A stretch of DNA of 64,000 nucleotides. Source: Paracoccus subflavus (GTDB taxonomy: Bacteria; Pseudomonadota; Alphaproteobacteria; Rhodobacterales; Rhodobacteraceae). Each line of letters begins with the position of its first letter. Position 1 is the first letter of the stretch. The DNA lies in the NCBI RefSeq assembly GCF_004310345.1, contig NZ_SISK01000002.1:1-64000 (forward strand), given 5' to 3'. The position numbers were made by a program, and so were the translations under genes. The notes under the pieces were generated by a model. The model was not told the origin of the DNA. It ran no database searches and saw only the letters and a list, made by a program, of their open reading frames with translations. Positions 26,077 to 36,359 of the stretch are shown one piece after another.

Positions 26077-26768
26077 CCCCGCAGCCGCGACAGCAGCACC
26101 AGCCGGAACACCTGCGCCAGGAACCGCAGCAGATCGGTGCCGTGGGCCGGCATGAATCGCCCCTTGTCGGTGCTGCCCATCAGCAGCATGGCACGGGGAC
26201 GTCGTGCGCCCAGGTCGATGGGCAGCAGCGCCTCGGAGGCCACAAGGCGGCCATGCATCACCTGCGTGATGGGCGAGGCCGGACGCAGCACGATGTCGTC
26301 GCCGCGCGGCGTGCGCCGGCCCGCCGCGACGATCCGGCCGATGGCGCCTTCGGGAACCATCACGGCCTCGGCAGGCAGGCGCGGGATCGCGGGATCGGCC
26401 TCGATTACCAGGCGCAGCGTCTCGATTCGCAGCAACGGGGCGATGTCGGCCTGCAGGCTGCCCACCAGATCGGCCAGGTCGGCCGACTCCAGCAGCCCGA
26501 CCACCGCGCGATGCACCACCGCCGTGCCCGACTGATTGTCGAAGGCGGCGGCGATCACGCTTTCATGCTGCGATTCCAGCCGGTCCAGCCGGGTTTCCAG
26601 GGCCTCCATCGCGCGCCCGCGGATGTCGATCACGTTGTGGCCTGCCTCGGCCTCGCGCGCGGCGACAAGCGCCCGCATCAGGTCGCGGTCGGCCAGGATG
26701 ACGCCGGGATCGGCCAGCAGCCTGTCGCGCGTTTCCGTATCCAGCCCCGCCTGCACATCCGCCGTCAT
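26073..26768 (-). CDS. DUF484 family GAF-like protein
   Basis: A 231-residue cytoplasmic protein of the DUF484 family, usually encoded just before xerC. The N-terminal part is a helical coil ([22 protein letters not shown]), and the rest resembles a GAF domain with [27 protein letters not shown]. Its role is unknown; the stable link to xerC suggests recombination or chromosome dimer resolution, but that is inference. It overlaps xerC by 4 bases. Confidence 0.88.
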   Translation of the reverse strand: MTADVQAGLDTETRDRLLADPGVILADRDLMRALVAAREAEAGHNVIDIRGRAMEALETRLDRLESQHESVIAAAFDNQSGTAVVHRAVVGLLESADLADLVGSLQADIAPLLRIETLRLVIEADPAIPRLPAEAVMVPEGAIGRIVAAGRRTPRGDDIVLRPASPITQVMHGRLVASEALLPIDLGARRPRAMLLMGSTDKGRFMPAHGTDLLRFLAQVFRLVLLSRLRG

Positions 26769-26784
26769 GCCTGTCCCTTTTCGT

Positions 26785-27438
26785 TCAGCCGATCTTCTGA
26801 CCGGTCTTGGCCCAGTCGGCAGTGAACTGTTCCAGGCCCTTGTCGGTCAAGACATGCTTGGCCATCGCCTTGATAACGGCGGGGGGTGCGGTAATCACGT
26901 CACTGCCGATCTTGGCGACCTCGACGATGTGGTTCACCGACCGGATGGACGCGGCCAGGATCTGTGTCTCGTAGCCGTAGTTGTCGTAAATCTCGCGGAT
27001 GTCGGCGATCAGGTCCACGCCGTCCAAGTGGATGTCGTCCAGACGCCCGATGAAGGGGCTGATAAAGGTGGCGCCCGCCTTGGCGGCCAGGATCGCCTGG
27101 GCGGGCGAAAAGCACAGCGTCACGTTGACCATGTGGCCCGCGTCAGACAGCGCGCGGCAGGCCCTGAGCCCGTCCCAGGTCAGGGGCACCTTGACCGCGA
27201 TGTTCTTGGCGATCCGGGCCAGATGCTTGCCTTCGCGGATCATGTCATCGGCCTTGTCGGCCACGACCTCGGCGGAAACCGGTCCGCTGACCATGCCGCA
27301 GATCTCGGCCGTGACGTCCTCGATGTTGCGGCCCGCCTTCAGGATCAGCGAGGGGTTGGTGGTCACCCCGTCGACCATGCCCAGTTCGTTCAGTTCGCGG
27401 ATGGCGTCCACATCGGCGGTATCAAGAAAGAATTTCAT
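26785..27438 (-). CDS. fsa: Transaldolase / fructose-6-phosphate aldolase family enzyme
   Basis: A 217-residue enzyme of the short transaldolase subfamily (about 215-220 residues, unlike the 310-residue E. coli type). [14 protein letters not shown] starts it; [29 protein letters not shown] (Schiff-base lysine) and [14 protein letters not shown] follow. Such proteins act as transaldolase in the pentose phosphate pathway or as fructose-6-phosphate aldolase; the sequence alone does not decide. It lies 16 bases before DUF484 and is divergent from priA. Confidence 0.92.
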   Translation of the reverse strand: MKFFLDTADVDAIRELNELGMVDGVTTNPSLILKAGRNIEDVTAEICGMVSGPVSAEVVADKADDMIREGKHLARIAKNIAVKVPLTWDGLRACRALSDAGHMVNVTLCFSPAQAILAAKAGATFISPFIGRLDDIHLDGVDLIADIREIYDNYGYETQILAASIRSVNHIVEVAKIGSDVITAPPAVIKAMAKHVLTDKGLEQFTADWAKTGQKIG

Positions 27439-27541
27439 GGTTCTGGTCCCCTTGCCCGGTGTCGCCGGGGTGATAGCGCAAAACCGTGACCGCCGGAAGG
27501 GCAGGGTTGCAACGGGGCCGTTGCGGGTCTTTATCGGGACC

Positions 27542-29743
27542 ATGAAAACCCCGCCCGCCTTTTTCCCCACGGCGGCTCGCATCGCGGTGCTGACCGTCGA
27601 GCCGGTGGGACTCCTCGACTACCTCGCTCCCGACGGGGGCGTGGTGCGGGGCCAGCCGGTGCTGGTGCCGCTGGGGCCGCGCAAGGTGACGGGCGTCGTC
27701 TGGGACCGGGGCACTGGCGATTTCGACCTGGCCCGGCTGCGCCCCGTGGCCCGCGTGCTGGACGCCGAACCCTTTGACGGGGCCTTTCTGGAGTTCCTTG
27801 CCCGTGCGGCGGATTACACCCTGACACCCTTGTTCCTGATGCTGCGCATGGCGATGCGGGCACCCGACCTGGACCAGCCCCCTGCCGCGCGGCGCGTGAT
27901 CGTGCCCGGCGGCAGCGCCCCCCCGCGCATGACCGAGGCGCGCGAACGGGTCATGCAGGTCGTGGCCGATCATGGCGGGGCCAGCCTTGCGCCGTCGGAA
28001 CTGGCGCATCTGGCGGGTGTCGGGACCGGGGTGGTCAAGGGGCTGGTCGCCGCCGGAACCCTGGCCGAGATCCAGGCGCCGCGCGACCTGCCCTATCCCC
28101 CGCTCGACCCCCTGCGACCCGGCAAGCCGCTGGATGCCGACCAGCAGGCGGCGGCCGATGCCCTGCGCGGGGCGGTCCGGTCGGGTGCCTATGGCACCAC
28201 CCTGCTGCGCGGCGTCACGGGATCGGGCAAGACCGAGGTCTATCTCGAGGCCGTGGCCGAATGTCTGGCGCGCGGGCGGCAGGCGCTGGTGCTGCTGCCC
28301 GAGATCGCCCTTTCCGCCGAATTCATCGACCGGGTCGAGGCGCGCTTTGGCGCCCGGCCCGGCGAATGGCACAGCGGCATCACCCGGTCCGAACGCCGCC
28401 GCCTGTGGCACATGGCGGGCCGGGGCGAGGTGGGGATGGTCGTGGGTGCCCGGTCGGCGCTGTTTTTGCCCTTTCGCAACTTGGGCCTGATCGTCGTCGA
28501 TGAGGAACACGACAGCAGCTACAAACAGGAGGATGCCGTCTATTACAGCGCCCGCGACATGGCGGTGCTGCGCGCCTCGATCCTGGGGGCGCAGGTGGTG
28601 CTGGCCTCGGCCACCCCATCCCTGGAAAGCTGGGTGAACGCGGCCAGCGGAAAGTACCGCCGGCTGGACCTGCGCTCGCGTTATGGGGCTGCCGAACTGC
28701 CCGACATGGCGGCCATCGACCTGCGGGCCGAGGAGATGTCCTCGGGCCGCTGGATTTCGCCCACGCTGGCCGGCGCGGTGGAATCGCGGCTGGCCCGCGG
28801 CGAACAGTCGCTGCTGTTCCTAAACCGGCGCGGCTTTGCCCCGGTCACGGTCTGCCGGGCCTGCGGCGAACAGATCGGCTGCCATCACTGCGACGCGCGG
28901 ATGGTGGAACACCGGTTCCAGAACCGCCTGGTCTGCCATCAATGCGGCGAAACCCGGCCCATTCCCACGGCTTGCTCGTCCTGTAAGGTCGAGGGAAAGC
29001 TGGCGCCCATCGGCCCCGGCGTCGAGCGCATCGCCGAGGAGGTCGCAGCCCGGTTCCCCGACGCCAAGGCCACCGTGCTGTCGTCCGACCTGTTCCAGTC
29101 CGCCCGCGCGCTCAAGGAAACCATCGCCGAGATCGCCACCGGCGACACGCAGATTATCATCGGCACGCAGATCGTGGCCAAGGGCCACAACTTTCCCCGC
29201 CTGTCCCTGGTCGGGGTGATCGACGCCGACCTGGGCCTGCAGGGGGCGGACCTGCGCGCGGCGGAGCGCAGCTTTCAGTTGATGCGGCAGGTCGCGGGCC
29301 GGGCCGGGCGCCAGGGGGGTGCCGCGCCGGGGGTGGCGCTGCTGCAAACCCACCAGCCCGACCATCCGGTGATCCGCGCGATCCTGTCGGGCGAGGACGA
29401 GGCGTTCTGGAACGCCGAGGCCGCCGGACGCCAGGCCAACGCGATGCCGCCCTTTGGACGGCTTGCGGGGATCATCCTGTCCCATCCCGACCTGGGCGTG
29501 GTCAGCGACTTTGCCTGCCATCTGGCCGCTCATGCCGGGCCGCTGGAACAGGCGGGCGCGCATCTGTGGGGACCGGCGCCCGCGCCCATCGCCCGCATCC
29601 GGGGCCGCCACCGGATGCGGATGCTGGTCCATGCCCCCCGCCAGGCCCCCGTGCAATCGGCCATCGCCGACTGGCTGGCTCCGCACAAGCCGCCCGCCAA
29701 CCTGCGCCTGGCAGTGGACATCGACCCGCAGAGCTTTTTGTAG
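27542..29743 (+). CDS. priA: Primosomal replication protein PriA helicase
   Basis: A 733-residue superfamily 2 helicase restarting stalled replication forks. The N-terminal DNA-binding domain covers about 1-200. Walker A is [12 protein letters not shown], Walker B is [13 protein letters not shown], and later helicase motifs include [12 protein letters not shown] and [10 protein letters not shown]. The zinc motifs are [15 protein letters not shown] and [17 protein letters not shown]. The upstream in-frame extension to 26999 is antisense to fsa and rejected; the start MKTPPAFFP agrees with the family. Confidence 0.96.
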   Translation: MKTPPAFFPTAARIAVLTVEPVGLLDYLAPDGGVVRGQPVLVPLGPRKVTGVVWDRGTGDFDLARLRPVARVLDAEPFDGAFLEFLARAADYTLTPLFLMLRMAMRAPDLDQPPAARRVIVPGGSAPPRMTEARERVMQVVADHGGASLAPSELAHLAGVGTGVVKGLVAAGTLAEIQAPRDLPYPPLDPLRPGKPLDADQQAAADALRGAVRSGAYGTTLLRGVTGSGKTEVYLEAVAECLARGRQALVLLPEIALSAEFIDRVEARFGARPGEWHSGITRSERRRLWHMAGRGEVGMVVGARSALFLPFRNLGLIVVDEEHDSSYKQEDAVYYSARDMAVLRASILGAQVVLASATPSLESWVNAASGKYRRLDLRSRYGAAELPDMAAIDLRAEEMSSGRWISPTLAGAVESRLARGEQSLLFLNRRGFAPVTVCRACGEQIGCHHCDARMVEHRFQNRLVCHQCGETRPIPTACSSCKVEGKLAPIGPGVERIAEEVAARFPDAKATVLSSDLFQSARALKETIAEIATGDTQIIIGTQIVAKGHNFPRLSLVGVIDADLGLQGADLRAAERSFQLMRQVAGRAGRQGGAAPGVALLQTHQPDHPVIRAILSGEDEAFWNAEAAGRQANAMPPFGRLAGIILSHPDLGVVSDFACHLAAHAGPLEQAGAHLWGPAPAPIARIRGRHRMRMLVHAPRQAPVQSAIADWLAPHKPPANLRLAVDIDPQSFL

Positions 29744-29759
29744 TATCAGGTCTGGCCGA

Positions 29760-30127
29760 TTAAAACTCGGTATGACCAATCCTGAAATCGCTTGGCCGTC
29801 TCACAAAATCATCCGCAGTGCGCCATAAAGAGGTGACTAAGAAGGGTGTTCGAGGCGCGATTTTATCGGGGTCTGTGGGATAGCGCAGCGGATAGCCCTC
29901 CCCGCCATGCAAGTCTGCCAAGGCAAGCACATCATCGTGCCGATGGGAACGGGCCATGTCTGCCACAATGAGAGTGTTTCCATATGCATACCTTTCTCAA
30001 GGACTCGCATAGAGCGTCGTTCCACATCGACCTGATGGTGTGACGAGAATGTCCTTGGGTAGGCTGACGATCCCCGGTTGTCTTGGACAGCGGTTGGAGT
30101 CCTTGATAAATATGCGAGGCAGATCAA
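29760..30127 (-). pseudogene. Possible frameshifted gene remnant of unknown function
   Basis: Two overlapping minus-strand frames look like one protein broken by a one-base loss. The first (from about 30127) reads through HHQVDVERRSMRVLEK; the second reads RYAYGNTLIVADMARSH and on to ALADLHGGEGYPLRYP, ending FRIGHTEF at 29760. Adding one A to the run at 29992-29995 (GAGAAAGG on the coding strand) joins them cleanly. I recognise no family. The lower GC content suggests horizontal origin. It could instead be chance open frames. Confidence 0.35.
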
Positions 30128-30196
30128 TCTTTCGAAGATCGCTTACGGACACAGGCAACCTGTCCTTGCATACTGGCTGTGCGTAAAAGCACGGAT

Positions 30197-30324
30197 CGGG
30201 TCGGTCCCCCTTTATGATGCCGGTCGTCGCTCATCTTTCGTGGGCTCGGTACAGGGATTTATCCCGGTGTCCGGACAGTCCCGCCAAGCCTTCTGCAGGC
30301 TTGTCTCGCCCGCGTAAACCTGCC
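30197..30324 (+). promoter_or_regulatory. Possible degenerate cobalamin riboswitch before cbtBA
   Basis: Three blocks occur in the order seen in cobalamin riboswitches: GGGTCGGTCCCC (30198-30209), AGGGATTTATCC then CGGTGTCCGGACAGTCCCGCC (30253-30285), and AACCTGCC just before the coding region. Cobalamin riboswitches have GGGAA...CCGGTG...CCGGAACGGTCCCGCC and end in AGACCTGCC. The loop after CGGTG is short and the CACTGT box is missing, and the whole is shorter than usual. It may be a variant or a decayed copy. Confidence 0.3.
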
Positions 30325-30364
30325 AGTTTTGGGAACGCATGAGCAACGCTGGAAAGGACATCCC

Positions 30365-30553
30365 ATGGCGGCACGGACGGCAGAAGCGGGTGCCTCGACG
30401 ACAGTCTCGGCGGCACCGGCGAGGGTGGCCGGGGCGATCCTGGCCATGGCGGTCGGTCTGGCATTGGTTCTGCTGGCGGGCTTCGTGCAGGCGGATGCGC
30501 TGCATGATGCGGCCCATGACATGCGCCATGCGACCGGTTTCCCCTGCCACTGA
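30365..30553 (+). CDS. cbtB: Cobalt transporter subunit CbtB
   Basis: A 62-residue protein with one membrane helix (residues about 19-41) and a histidine-bearing C-terminus, DALHDAAHDMRHATGFPCH, the CbtB signature thought to bind cobalt. GGAAAGGA precedes ATG 30365. It is followed after 3 bases by cbtA; CbtAB is the cobalt uptake system commonly under B12 control. It borders the cobalamin synthesis genes, which use the cobalt. Confidence 0.93.
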   Translation: MAARTAEAGASTTVSAAPARVAGAILAMAVGLALVLLAGFVQADALHDAAHDMRHATGFPCH

Positions 30554-30556
30554 GCG

Positions 30557-31294
30557 ATGTTTTCCCGCATCCTGACCACTGCCGTTCTGGCGGGCGCCGG
30601 CGCCGGGCTGGTCGCGGCGCTTCTGCATCTGGTGTTTCTCCAGCCGGTCCTGTTGCAGGCCGAACTGTATGAAAGCGGCGCCCTGACGCGTCCCGGCGCG
30701 GATGGGTCCATTTCCGCGTTCCGGAACCTGCACGGGTTCCAGCCCCTGCGGGACGGGCTGACGGCGGTCTTTACCATGCTGCTTTATGGCGGATATGCGC
30801 TGGTTGCGGTGGCGCTGATGTCGCTGGCCAGTGCGCGGGGCGCCGTCATCGATGCGCGTCGCGGCATCCTGTGGGGCCTGGCAGGCTTTGTCGCCGCGCA
30901 GTTCGCCCCGGGCTTCAGCCTTGCGCCCGAGGTGCCGGGCGCTGCCGCCGCCGACCTGCCTGTCCGCCAGATCTGGTGGATGGGAACGGGGGCCGCGTCC
31001 GCCGTCGCCTTGTGGCTGATCGCCTTCGGTACGACCTGGATCGCCCGGGGGGCGGCGATCCTGCTGCTGCTGGCGCCCCACCTGATCGGCGCGCCCCGGC
31101 CCGAGGTGATGATCGGCCCCGCCCCGACCGAAGTCGGGGCCCTGTTCGCTGCGCGTGCGTTCGGCGTGGGCATGGCCGCCTGGGTCGTGCTGGGCAGCCT
31201 GGCGGGACATCTGTGGTCGCGCGAGGACGCGCGCGGCTGTCTTGCGCCGCAGGACGGTCACGCGACCCGCTGGCTGGTCCGACGCAGCAGATAG
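30557..31294 (+). CDS. cbtA: Cobalt transporter subunit CbtA
   Basis: A 245-residue membrane protein with about five or six helices, member of the CbtA family. LHLVFLQPVLLQAELYESG, the long loop with FRNLHGFQPLRDGL, LWGLAGFVAAQFAPGFSLAPEVPG and PRQIWW-like (VRQIWWMGTGAAS) are family features. Its last 37 bases overlap the 3' end of cobF on the other strand. It should import cobalt for the corrin pathway with CbtB. Confidence 0.92.
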   Translation: MFSRILTTAVLAGAGAGLVAALLHLVFLQPVLLQAELYESGALTRPGADGSISAFRNLHGFQPLRDGLTAVFTMLLYGGYALVAVALMSLASARGAVIDARRGILWGLAGFVAAQFAPGFSLAPEVPGAAAADLPVRQIWWMGTGAASAVALWLIAFGTTWIARGAAILLLLAPHLIGAPRPEVMIGPAPTEVGALFAARAFGVGMAAWVVLGSLAGHLWSREDARGCLAPQDGHATRWLVRRSR

Positions 31295-32016
31295 ATGTCC
31301 ATGATCCAGCCGTGCCGCCGCCGGGCAGCGGCACGCGCGGCGACGATGCGCGGGCCGGCTTGCGCCAAGGGGCCGTGCTCCAGGATCTGCGTGTCCATCC
31401 CCAGATAGGCGCCCCACCAGATCGTCAGCCCCTGGGGCGGCAGGCGGGCAAAGCTGGTCTCGCCATCCAGCATGACGACGCAGGTATCGCAGCCCGGGGG
31501 AAAGCCCCGCTCCCGCAGGCACCGTCCGGTGGTCACGACAAAGGGCGCGCCGACATCGTTCAGGGGAATGGCATGGGCCGCGCAAAGCGCCGCGATCGCG
31601 GTAATGCCGGGGATGACCCGCAGCCGGGGGGCGGGGACCAGCCGTGCCGCGATGCGAAGGCTGCTGTCATACAGCGACGGGTCGCCCCAGACCAGCAACG
31701 CCACCCGTTCCGCGTCAGGCGCTGACGCGGCGGCAACGGCCCAGGCGCCGGCGATGGCATCGTGCCAGTCCACCACCCCGGCATGATAGTCGGGGTTCGC
31801 CGTGTCGCGCCGGGGCAGGTCGAATTCGACCACACGGGTGGCGGGGTTGGTCAGCACGCCCGCCAGGATCTGCCGCCGCAGATCGGCCAGGTCGGCCTTG
31901 TCGGCCCCCTTGCGGGGCACAAGGATTAGGTCGGCCCCGTTGATCGCCCGCGCGCCCGCAAGGGTCAGATGATCGGGGTTGCCGGTGCCGATGCCGATCA
32001 GCGTCAGGTCACGCAT
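31258..32016 (-). CDS. cobF: Precorrin-6A synthase (deacetylating) CobF
   Basis: A 252-residue SAM-dependent C1-methyltransferase of aerobic cobalamin synthesis, converting precorrin-5 to precorrin-6A with loss of acetate. Family features: LTLIGIGTGNPDHLTLAGARAI, DLILVPRKGADK, WGDPSLYDSSLRIA and VIPGITAIAALCAAHAIPLN. The start MRDLTLIG is chosen over an earlier in-frame start; it overlaps cobB by 8 bases. It is last in the minus-strand cob run and overlaps cbtA convergently. Confidence 0.95.
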   Translation of the reverse strand: MRDLTLIGIGTGNPDHLTLAGARAINGADLILVPRKGADKADLADLRRQILAGVLTNPATRVVEFDLPRRDTANPDYHAGVVDWHDAIAGAWAVAAASAPDAERVALLVWGDPSLYDSSLRIAARLVPAPRLRVIPGITAIAALCAAHAIPLNDVGAPFVVTTGRCLRERGFPPGCDTCVVMLDGETSFARLPPQGLTIWWGAYLGMDTQILEHGPLAQAGPRIVAARAAARRRHGWIMDIYLLRRTSQRVA

Positions 32017-33325
32017 CGCCGTCCTCGGCAATCAGATGGAAAAAGGTTCCGGTGACATGGCCCCGCCGCGATCCGGTTTCGGCCACGCTTGCCCCCTCGG
32101 CGTCGATGACATGGGCCAGGGGCGCATCGGGCTGTTCCAGGATGGTCGAATAATGGAATTCGTGCCCGCGCAGCGTCCGGCCCGCGCCGTGGCCCGGCAT
32201 GGGTGCCAGCAGTTCGGCCCGGCGATAGCCCAGATGCAGCCGGCGGCGTTCATAGCTGGTCACAAGGCCCAGCAGCCCCGCCATGGGATGGGCATTGCCG
32301 TCCTTGTCCACCAGCGTCCGGCCCAGCACCATGTAGCCGCCGCATTCGCCGTGAACGGGCCGCAAGGCGGCATGGGCGCGCAGCCCGTCCAGAAACCGCG
32401 TGGCCGCGGCCAGCCGCCCGGCATGAAGTTCGGGATAGCCGCCGGGCAGCCAGACCAGATCGGCGGGCGGCGGCGGCTGGTCGTCCAGGGGGGAAAAGGG
32501 CAGGATCTCGGCCCCCGCGGCGTGCCAGCCATCCAGCAGATGCGGATAGGCAAACGAGAAGGCCGCGTCGCGCGCCAGCGCGATCCGCTGCGCGGGCGGG
32601 CGGGGCAGGGGACAGGGCGCAGCCTGCGGCAGTGTGCCCCGCGCAGCGGATCGCAGCCCTGCCAGATCGACATGATCGCGCAGAAAGACGGCATAGGCTG
32701 AAATGGCGGCCTCCAGGTCGGGATGCTCGGCCGCCTGGACCAGGCCCAAATGGCGTTCGGGCAGGCGCAAATCGCCCCGGCGCGGCAGGGCGCCCAGCAC
32801 GGGAATGCCCGCCTGCTCCATCCCCAGCCGGACCAGCCGTTCGTGACGCGGGCTGGCGACACGGTTCAGGATCACACCTGCAAAGGGCAAGTCCGGCTGG
32901 AACCGCGAAAATCCCAGCGCGGTCGCCGCCGCCGATTGCGCCTGCCCGCCGACATCCAGCACCAGCACCACCGGCCATCCCGCCAGCCGCGCCAGTTCCG
33001 CAGTGCTGCCATGGCCTAGGACGCCAGGCCGTGCCACCCCGTCGTAAAGGCCCATCGAGCCTTCGGCCAGGATCAGGTCGGCGCCCGCCGCCCGGTCCAG
33101 CAGGGCGGCAATCAGGCCCGGACCCATGGCCCAACTGTCCAGGTTGAAGGATGCCCGTCCCGCCGCCGCGCGGTGAAAGGCCGGATCGATATAGTCCGGC
33201 CCGCTTTTGAAGGGCTGCACGGTCAGGCCGTCTTCGGACAGGGCGCGGGCCAGGCCCAGCATCACCGTGGTCTTGCCTGTCCCCGAGGCGGGGGCCGAGA
33301 TCAGCAGTCCGGGGGGCAGCGTCAT
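32009..33325 (-). CDS. cobB: Hydrogenobyrinic acid a,c-diamide synthase CobB
   Basis: A 438-residue glutamine-dependent amidotransferase that amidates carboxylates a and c of hydrogenobyrinate with ATP. The N-terminal P-loop-like domain has [24 protein letters not shown] and EGSMGLYDG; the C-terminal GATase-like domain has [18 protein letters not shown] with the catalytic cysteine, and a late histidine in GHEFHYS. It overlaps cobM by ATGA and cobF by 8 bases, so it is translated as part of the cob operon. Confidence 0.95.
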   Translation of the reverse strand: MTLPPGLLISAPASGTGKTTVMLGLARALSEDGLTVQPFKSGPDYIDPAFHRAAAGRASFNLDSWAMGPGLIAALLDRAAGADLILAEGSMGLYDGVARPGVLGHGSTAELARLAGWPVVLVLDVGGQAQSAAATALGFSRFQPDLPFAGVILNRVASPRHERLVRLGMEQAGIPVLGALPRRGDLRLPERHLGLVQAAEHPDLEAAISAYAVFLRDHVDLAGLRSAARGTLPQAAPCPLPRPPAQRIALARDAAFSFAYPHLLDGWHAAGAEILPFSPLDDQPPPPADLVWLPGGYPELHAGRLAAATRFLDGLRAHAALRPVHGECGGYMVLGRTLVDKDGNAHPMAGLLGLVTSYERRRLHLGYRRAELLAPMPGHGAGRTLRGHEFHYSTILEQPDAPLAHVIDAEGASVAETGSRRGHVTGTFFHLIAEDGDA

Positions 33326-34104
33326 CGCGCGGACCCCGGAAAGCGCGGGTCGGGTCCGACCGGGCGAAAACGGCGGTCGTAATCGCCCGCATAGAGGCGG
33401 CTGTCCGCGAAATCGACGTTCCCCAGCGACCGGCCCACCAGGATCAGCGCGCCCCGGCGGCCCGCGCCGATGGCGGGGTCCAGCGTGCCCAGCGTGGCGC
33501 GCACCACCTGTTCGTCGGGCCAGCTTGCCCGGAACACCACCGCCACCGGGCAATCGGCACCGTAATGGGGCAACAGGTCGGCGGTCACCCGGTCCAGCAC
33601 CTGCACCGACAGATGAATCGCCAGCACAGCGCCGGTGCGGGCAAAAGCGTCAAGCGTTTCCGCAGGAGGCATGGCCGAGGCCCGGCCCCCCGTGCGGGTC
33701 AGCACCACCGACTGCACGACGCCGGGCAGGGTCAGTTCCACCCCCAGGGTCGCGGCGGCGGCGGCAAAGGCAGGCACGCCGGGGGTGATGTCGTAGGGAA
33801 TGCCCAGGGCGCGCAACCGGCGCACCTGTTCCCCCATGGCCGACCAGATCGACAGATCGCCCGAATGCAGCCGCGCCACGTCCAGCCCCTGCCGGTGCGC
33901 CTCGGCGATTTCGGTCACGATCTCGTCCAGCGACAGGGGTGCGGTGTTCACCATCCGGCAATCAGGGGGGCAATGGTCCAGCACGGCGGGGGGCACCAGG
34001 CTGCCTGCGTAAAGGCAGACGGGCGAGGCCGCGATCAGGTCGCGCCCGCGCAGCGTCAGCAGGTCGGGCGCGCCGGGTCCAGCGCCGATGAAGTGAACGG
34101 TCAT
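33322..34104 (-). CDS. cobM: Precorrin-4 C11-methyltransferase CobM
   Basis: A 260-residue SAM-dependent corrin methyltransferase that acts at C11. [50 protein letters not shown] and [22 protein letters not shown] are CobM signatures; the HSGDLS loop and [10 protein letters not shown] support this member over CobI or CobJ. It overlaps cobE and cobB by 4 bases each. The length is typical. Confidence 0.96.
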   Translation of the reverse strand: MTVHFIGAGPGAPDLLTLRGRDLIAASPVCLYAGSLVPPAVLDHCPPDCRMVNTAPLSLDEIVTEIAEAHRQGLDVARLHSGDLSIWSAMGEQVRRLRALGIPYDITPGVPAFAAAAATLGVELTLPGVVQSVVLTRTGGRASAMPPAETLDAFARTGAVLAIHLSVQVLDRVTADLLPHYGADCPVAVVFRASWPDEQVVRATLGTLDPAIGAGRRGALILVGRSLGNVDFADSRLYAGDYDRRFRPVGPDPRFPGSAR

Positions 34105-34448
34105 GGGTGCGGTTCCCGATCGGGGGGTGTGGCCTCGGCCACGGCCCAGGTGACGCCCCCCTGAACCTGTCGAGGATGGGCGAGACTGCCCCCGCTGGCC
34201 ACGATCGCCAGCGCCTCGGCCACCGAGCCGCAGCCGAAGCGGGCCATGATGCGCGGGGATCGGGTCGGCGTGGCGATGCCGCGGATCGCGGTTTCCGGCA
34301 GGGTCGTGACGGGCAGGTCGGCCAGCGCGGGATGGTCCGCGCGGGACTGCAGAACGGCCAGCGCATCGGCCGGTCCTGCCGCAGCCAGGGCCGCGCGCAG
34401 ATCGTCGCGGGTGGCGGCCGATGATAGGCCCAGGCCGATCACGCGCAT
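34101..34448 (-). CDS. cobE: Cobalamin biosynthesis protein CobE (CbiG C-terminal-like)
   Basis: A 115-residue protein similar to CobE/CbiG C-terminal domain. [17 protein letters not shown] and [13 protein letters not shown] fit, as does the [17 protein letters not shown] turn. In aerobic pathways CobE is needed but its chemistry is not defined; CbiG opens the lactone ring of cobalt-precorrin-5A in the anaerobic route. It overlaps cobL by 10 bases and cobM by 4. The start MRVIGLG gives a normal length for the family. Confidence 0.88.
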   Translation of the reverse strand: MRVIGLGLSSAATRDDLRAALAAAGPADALAVLQSRADHPALADLPVTTLPETAIRGIATPTRSPRIMARFGCGSVAEALAIVASGGSLAHPRQVQGGVTWAVAEATPPDREPHP

Positions 34449-35614
34449 GGCGGCAGGCTCCATTGCACCACGGGCCGCGACGGCACCCAGCCGCGCATGG
34501 ACCCCAAGGGCGCGGCGCGGGCGATGTCCAGCCGCAGCAATTCGCCCCCGTGGTGGCGGTGGAGGCCGGCCAGCAGCGCCTCGGTTTCCAGCGTCACGGC
34601 GTTCACGACCAACCGGGCGCTGCGCGGTAGGGCGGCGAACAGCGCCATGTCGAAGCCGCCGCCCACGAACACCGCCTGCGGCGCGGGCAGGCCAGGCAGC
34701 AGATCCAGCGCCGCGCCATGGTGCACCGTGATGCGATGATCCACCCCAAGGAATGCCCCATTGGCCCGGATTCTGGCCGCACGCTCGTCGTGGCGTTCGA
34801 CGGCATGGGCCAGCCCGCCGGCCAGCGCCCATTCCACCGAAACCGACCCTGACCCCGCCCCCAGATCCCACAGAAGCTCGTTTCGGCGGGGGGCAAGGGC
34901 GGCCAGCGTCATGGCCCGGACGGGGGCCCTGGTGATCTGGCCGTCATGGGCAAACAGATCGTCGGGCAGGCCCGGCGTCCTGGGCAGGCTGTTCATGCCC
35001 CGAGCCTTTATCGCCACGGCCACGGGGGCGGTCACGTCGTTCAGGTCCAGATCCCCGGCCCTGCGTGCCCGGATACGTTCGCGCGGACCGCCCAGGGCCT
35101 CCATCACCCACAGGTCGCTGCTGCCCCATCCGGCATCGGTCAGCCACCGGGCCAGTGCGTCCGCCGCCGCGCCGTCGCGCAGGGTGCAGATGCCCTGCCA
35201 TCCCGGCGCCAGATGCGGACGCAGCCGGTCGAAGGGCGCGGCGTGCAGGCCCAGGCAGGCCGTGTCCTCGACCCGCCAGCCCAGCCGCGCGGCGGCCAGC
35301 GAAAAGACCCCGGCCACCGGGATCGCGCGCCATTCCCCCGGTGTCAGCACGGCAGCCAGACTGCCGCCGGCGCCGAACCAGAACGGATCGCCCGAGGCCA
35401 GGGCCACCACCGGCTGCCCGCGCCGGGCCAGAACCGGTCCGATGTCGAAGGGCACAGGCCAGGGGCGACCCCGGTTGCCCGCCCCTATCAGCGCCAGATG
35501 GCGCGGTCCGCCAAAGATCGCCCTGGCCGATGCCAGCGCGGCGCGGCTTGCATCCGGCAGGCCGGACAGTCCATCCTCGCCCAGACCGACGATCGTCAGC
35601 CAGGGGTCAGACAT
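34439..35614 (-). CDS. cobL: Precorrin-6Y C5,15-methyltransferase (decarboxylating) CobL
   Basis: A 391-residue bifunctional enzyme. The N-terminal half (CbiE-like) has [15 protein letters not shown] and [16 protein letters not shown]; the C-terminal half (CbiT-like) has [21 protein letters not shown] and [15 protein letters not shown]. It methylates at C5 and C15 and decarboxylates the acetate at C12. The start MSDPWLTI is at 35614, two bases into the start codon of the oppositely oriented cobK; AGGATG lies upstream. The overlap with cobE is 10 bases. Confidence 0.95.
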   Translation of the reverse strand: MSDPWLTIVGLGEDGLSGLPDASRAALASARAIFGGPRHLALIGAGNRGRPWPVPFDIGPVLARRGQPVVALASGDPFWFGAGGSLAAVLTPGEWRAIPVAGVFSLAAARLGWRVEDTACLGLHAAPFDRLRPHLAPGWQGICTLRDGAAADALARWLTDAGWGSSDLWVMEALGGPRERIRARRAGDLDLNDVTAPVAVAIKARGMNSLPRTPGLPDDLFAHDGQITRAPVRAMTLAALAPRRNELLWDLGAGSGSVSVEWALAGGLAHAVERHDERAARIRANGAFLGVDHRITVHHGAALDLLPGLPAPQAVFVGGGFDMALFAALPRSARLVVNAVTLETEALLAGLHRHHGGELLRLDIARAAPLGSMRGWVPSRPVVQWSLPPCA

Positions 35615-36359
35615 GCCGCGCATCCTGTTGCTGGGCGGAACGCAGGATGCCCGCCGCCTGGCCGAGGCCCTGTCCCGCGCCCGCCTGGACGCGGTGTATT
35701 CGCTGGCCGGGCGCACCGCCGACCCCGCCGCCCTGCCGCTGCCGGTCCGGGTCGGGGGCTTTGGCGGGGCACAGGGGCTGGCCGAATGGCTGCGGGCCGG
35801 GGGCGTCCGGGCCGTGATCGACGCGACCCATCCCTTTGCCGCCCGCATCAGCGCCAATGCCGTGGCCGCCGCGCAGGCCACCGGCATCCCCCTGATCGCG
35901 CTGGAGCGTCCCCCCTGGCGGGCCGGGCCGGGCGACCGGTGGACGGTCGTGCCCGATCTGGACGGCGCCGTTGCGGCCCTGCCCGATCATCCCGCACGGG
36001 TGTTCCTGGCCATCGGGCGGCAGCATCTGGCGGGCTTCGCCGCCCGGCCGCAGCACCGCTATCTGTTGCGCCTGGTCGATCCGCCGGACGCGGACCTGCC
36101 CTTGCCGGGCGCCACGGCGATCGTGGACCGCGGCCCCTTCACGGTCCAGGACGATCTGGCGCTGATGCGGCGCGAGGGCGTGCAGATCGTGGTTGCCCGG
36201 AACGCCGGCGGCACCGGGGCCAGCGCCAAGATCGCGGCGGCGCGGCACCTGGGTCTGCCGGTGGTGATGATCGACCGGCCCGTTCTGCCCCCGCGACTGG
36301 CGGTGGACCGGGTGGACAAGGTGATGGACTGGCTTCATGGCATCGACCTGGGGGCATAG
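35613..36359 (+). CDS. cobK: Precorrin-6A reductase CobK
   Basis: A 248-residue NADPH-dependent reductase converting precorrin-6A to precorrin-6B. It shows ILLLGGTQDARRLAEAL, DATHPFAARISANAV, LERPPWRAGPGD, LAIGRQHLAGF and VVARNAGGTGASAKIAAAR. It is the only plus-strand gene within the minus-strand cob run: its ATG (35613) overlaps the cobL start by two bases at CATG, and its 3' end overlaps cobJ by 25 bases. AGGGG lies about 8 bases before the ATG, inside cobL. Confidence 0.95.
   Translation: MPRILLLGGTQDARRLAEALSRARLDAVYSLAGRTADPAALPLPVRVGGFGGAQGLAEWLRAGGVRAVIDATHPFAARISANAVAAAQATGIPLIALERPPWRAGPGDRWTVVPDLDGAVAALPDHPARVFLAIGRQHLAGFAARPQHRYLLRLVDPPDADLPLPGATAIVDRGPFTVQDDLALMRREGVQIVVARNAGGTGASAKIAAARHLGLPVVMIDRPVLPPRLAVDRVDKVMDWLHGIDLGA

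Larger units (their letters stand above)
29744..30364. other. 621-base gene-poor, A+T-richer gap between priA and cbtB
   Basis: This gap has visibly lower GC and other codon statistics than both flanks. The minus strand holds a probable broken gene (separate entry). The plus strand holds a possible decayed cobalamin riboswitch (30197-30324) and the cbtB leader. A perfect stem AAGCCT/AGGCTT around 30285-30301 is visible. I find no convincing intact gene. Confidence 0.6.

Noticed and set aside
26999-27541. An N-terminal extension of PriA of 181 residues
   Set aside because: It is antisense to fsa and low in family likeness; PriA homologues start near MKTPPAFFP.
30078-30317. A 79-codon plus-strand open frame before cbtB
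   Set aside because: It overlaps the possible riboswitch, has no family likeness and no clear ribosome site.
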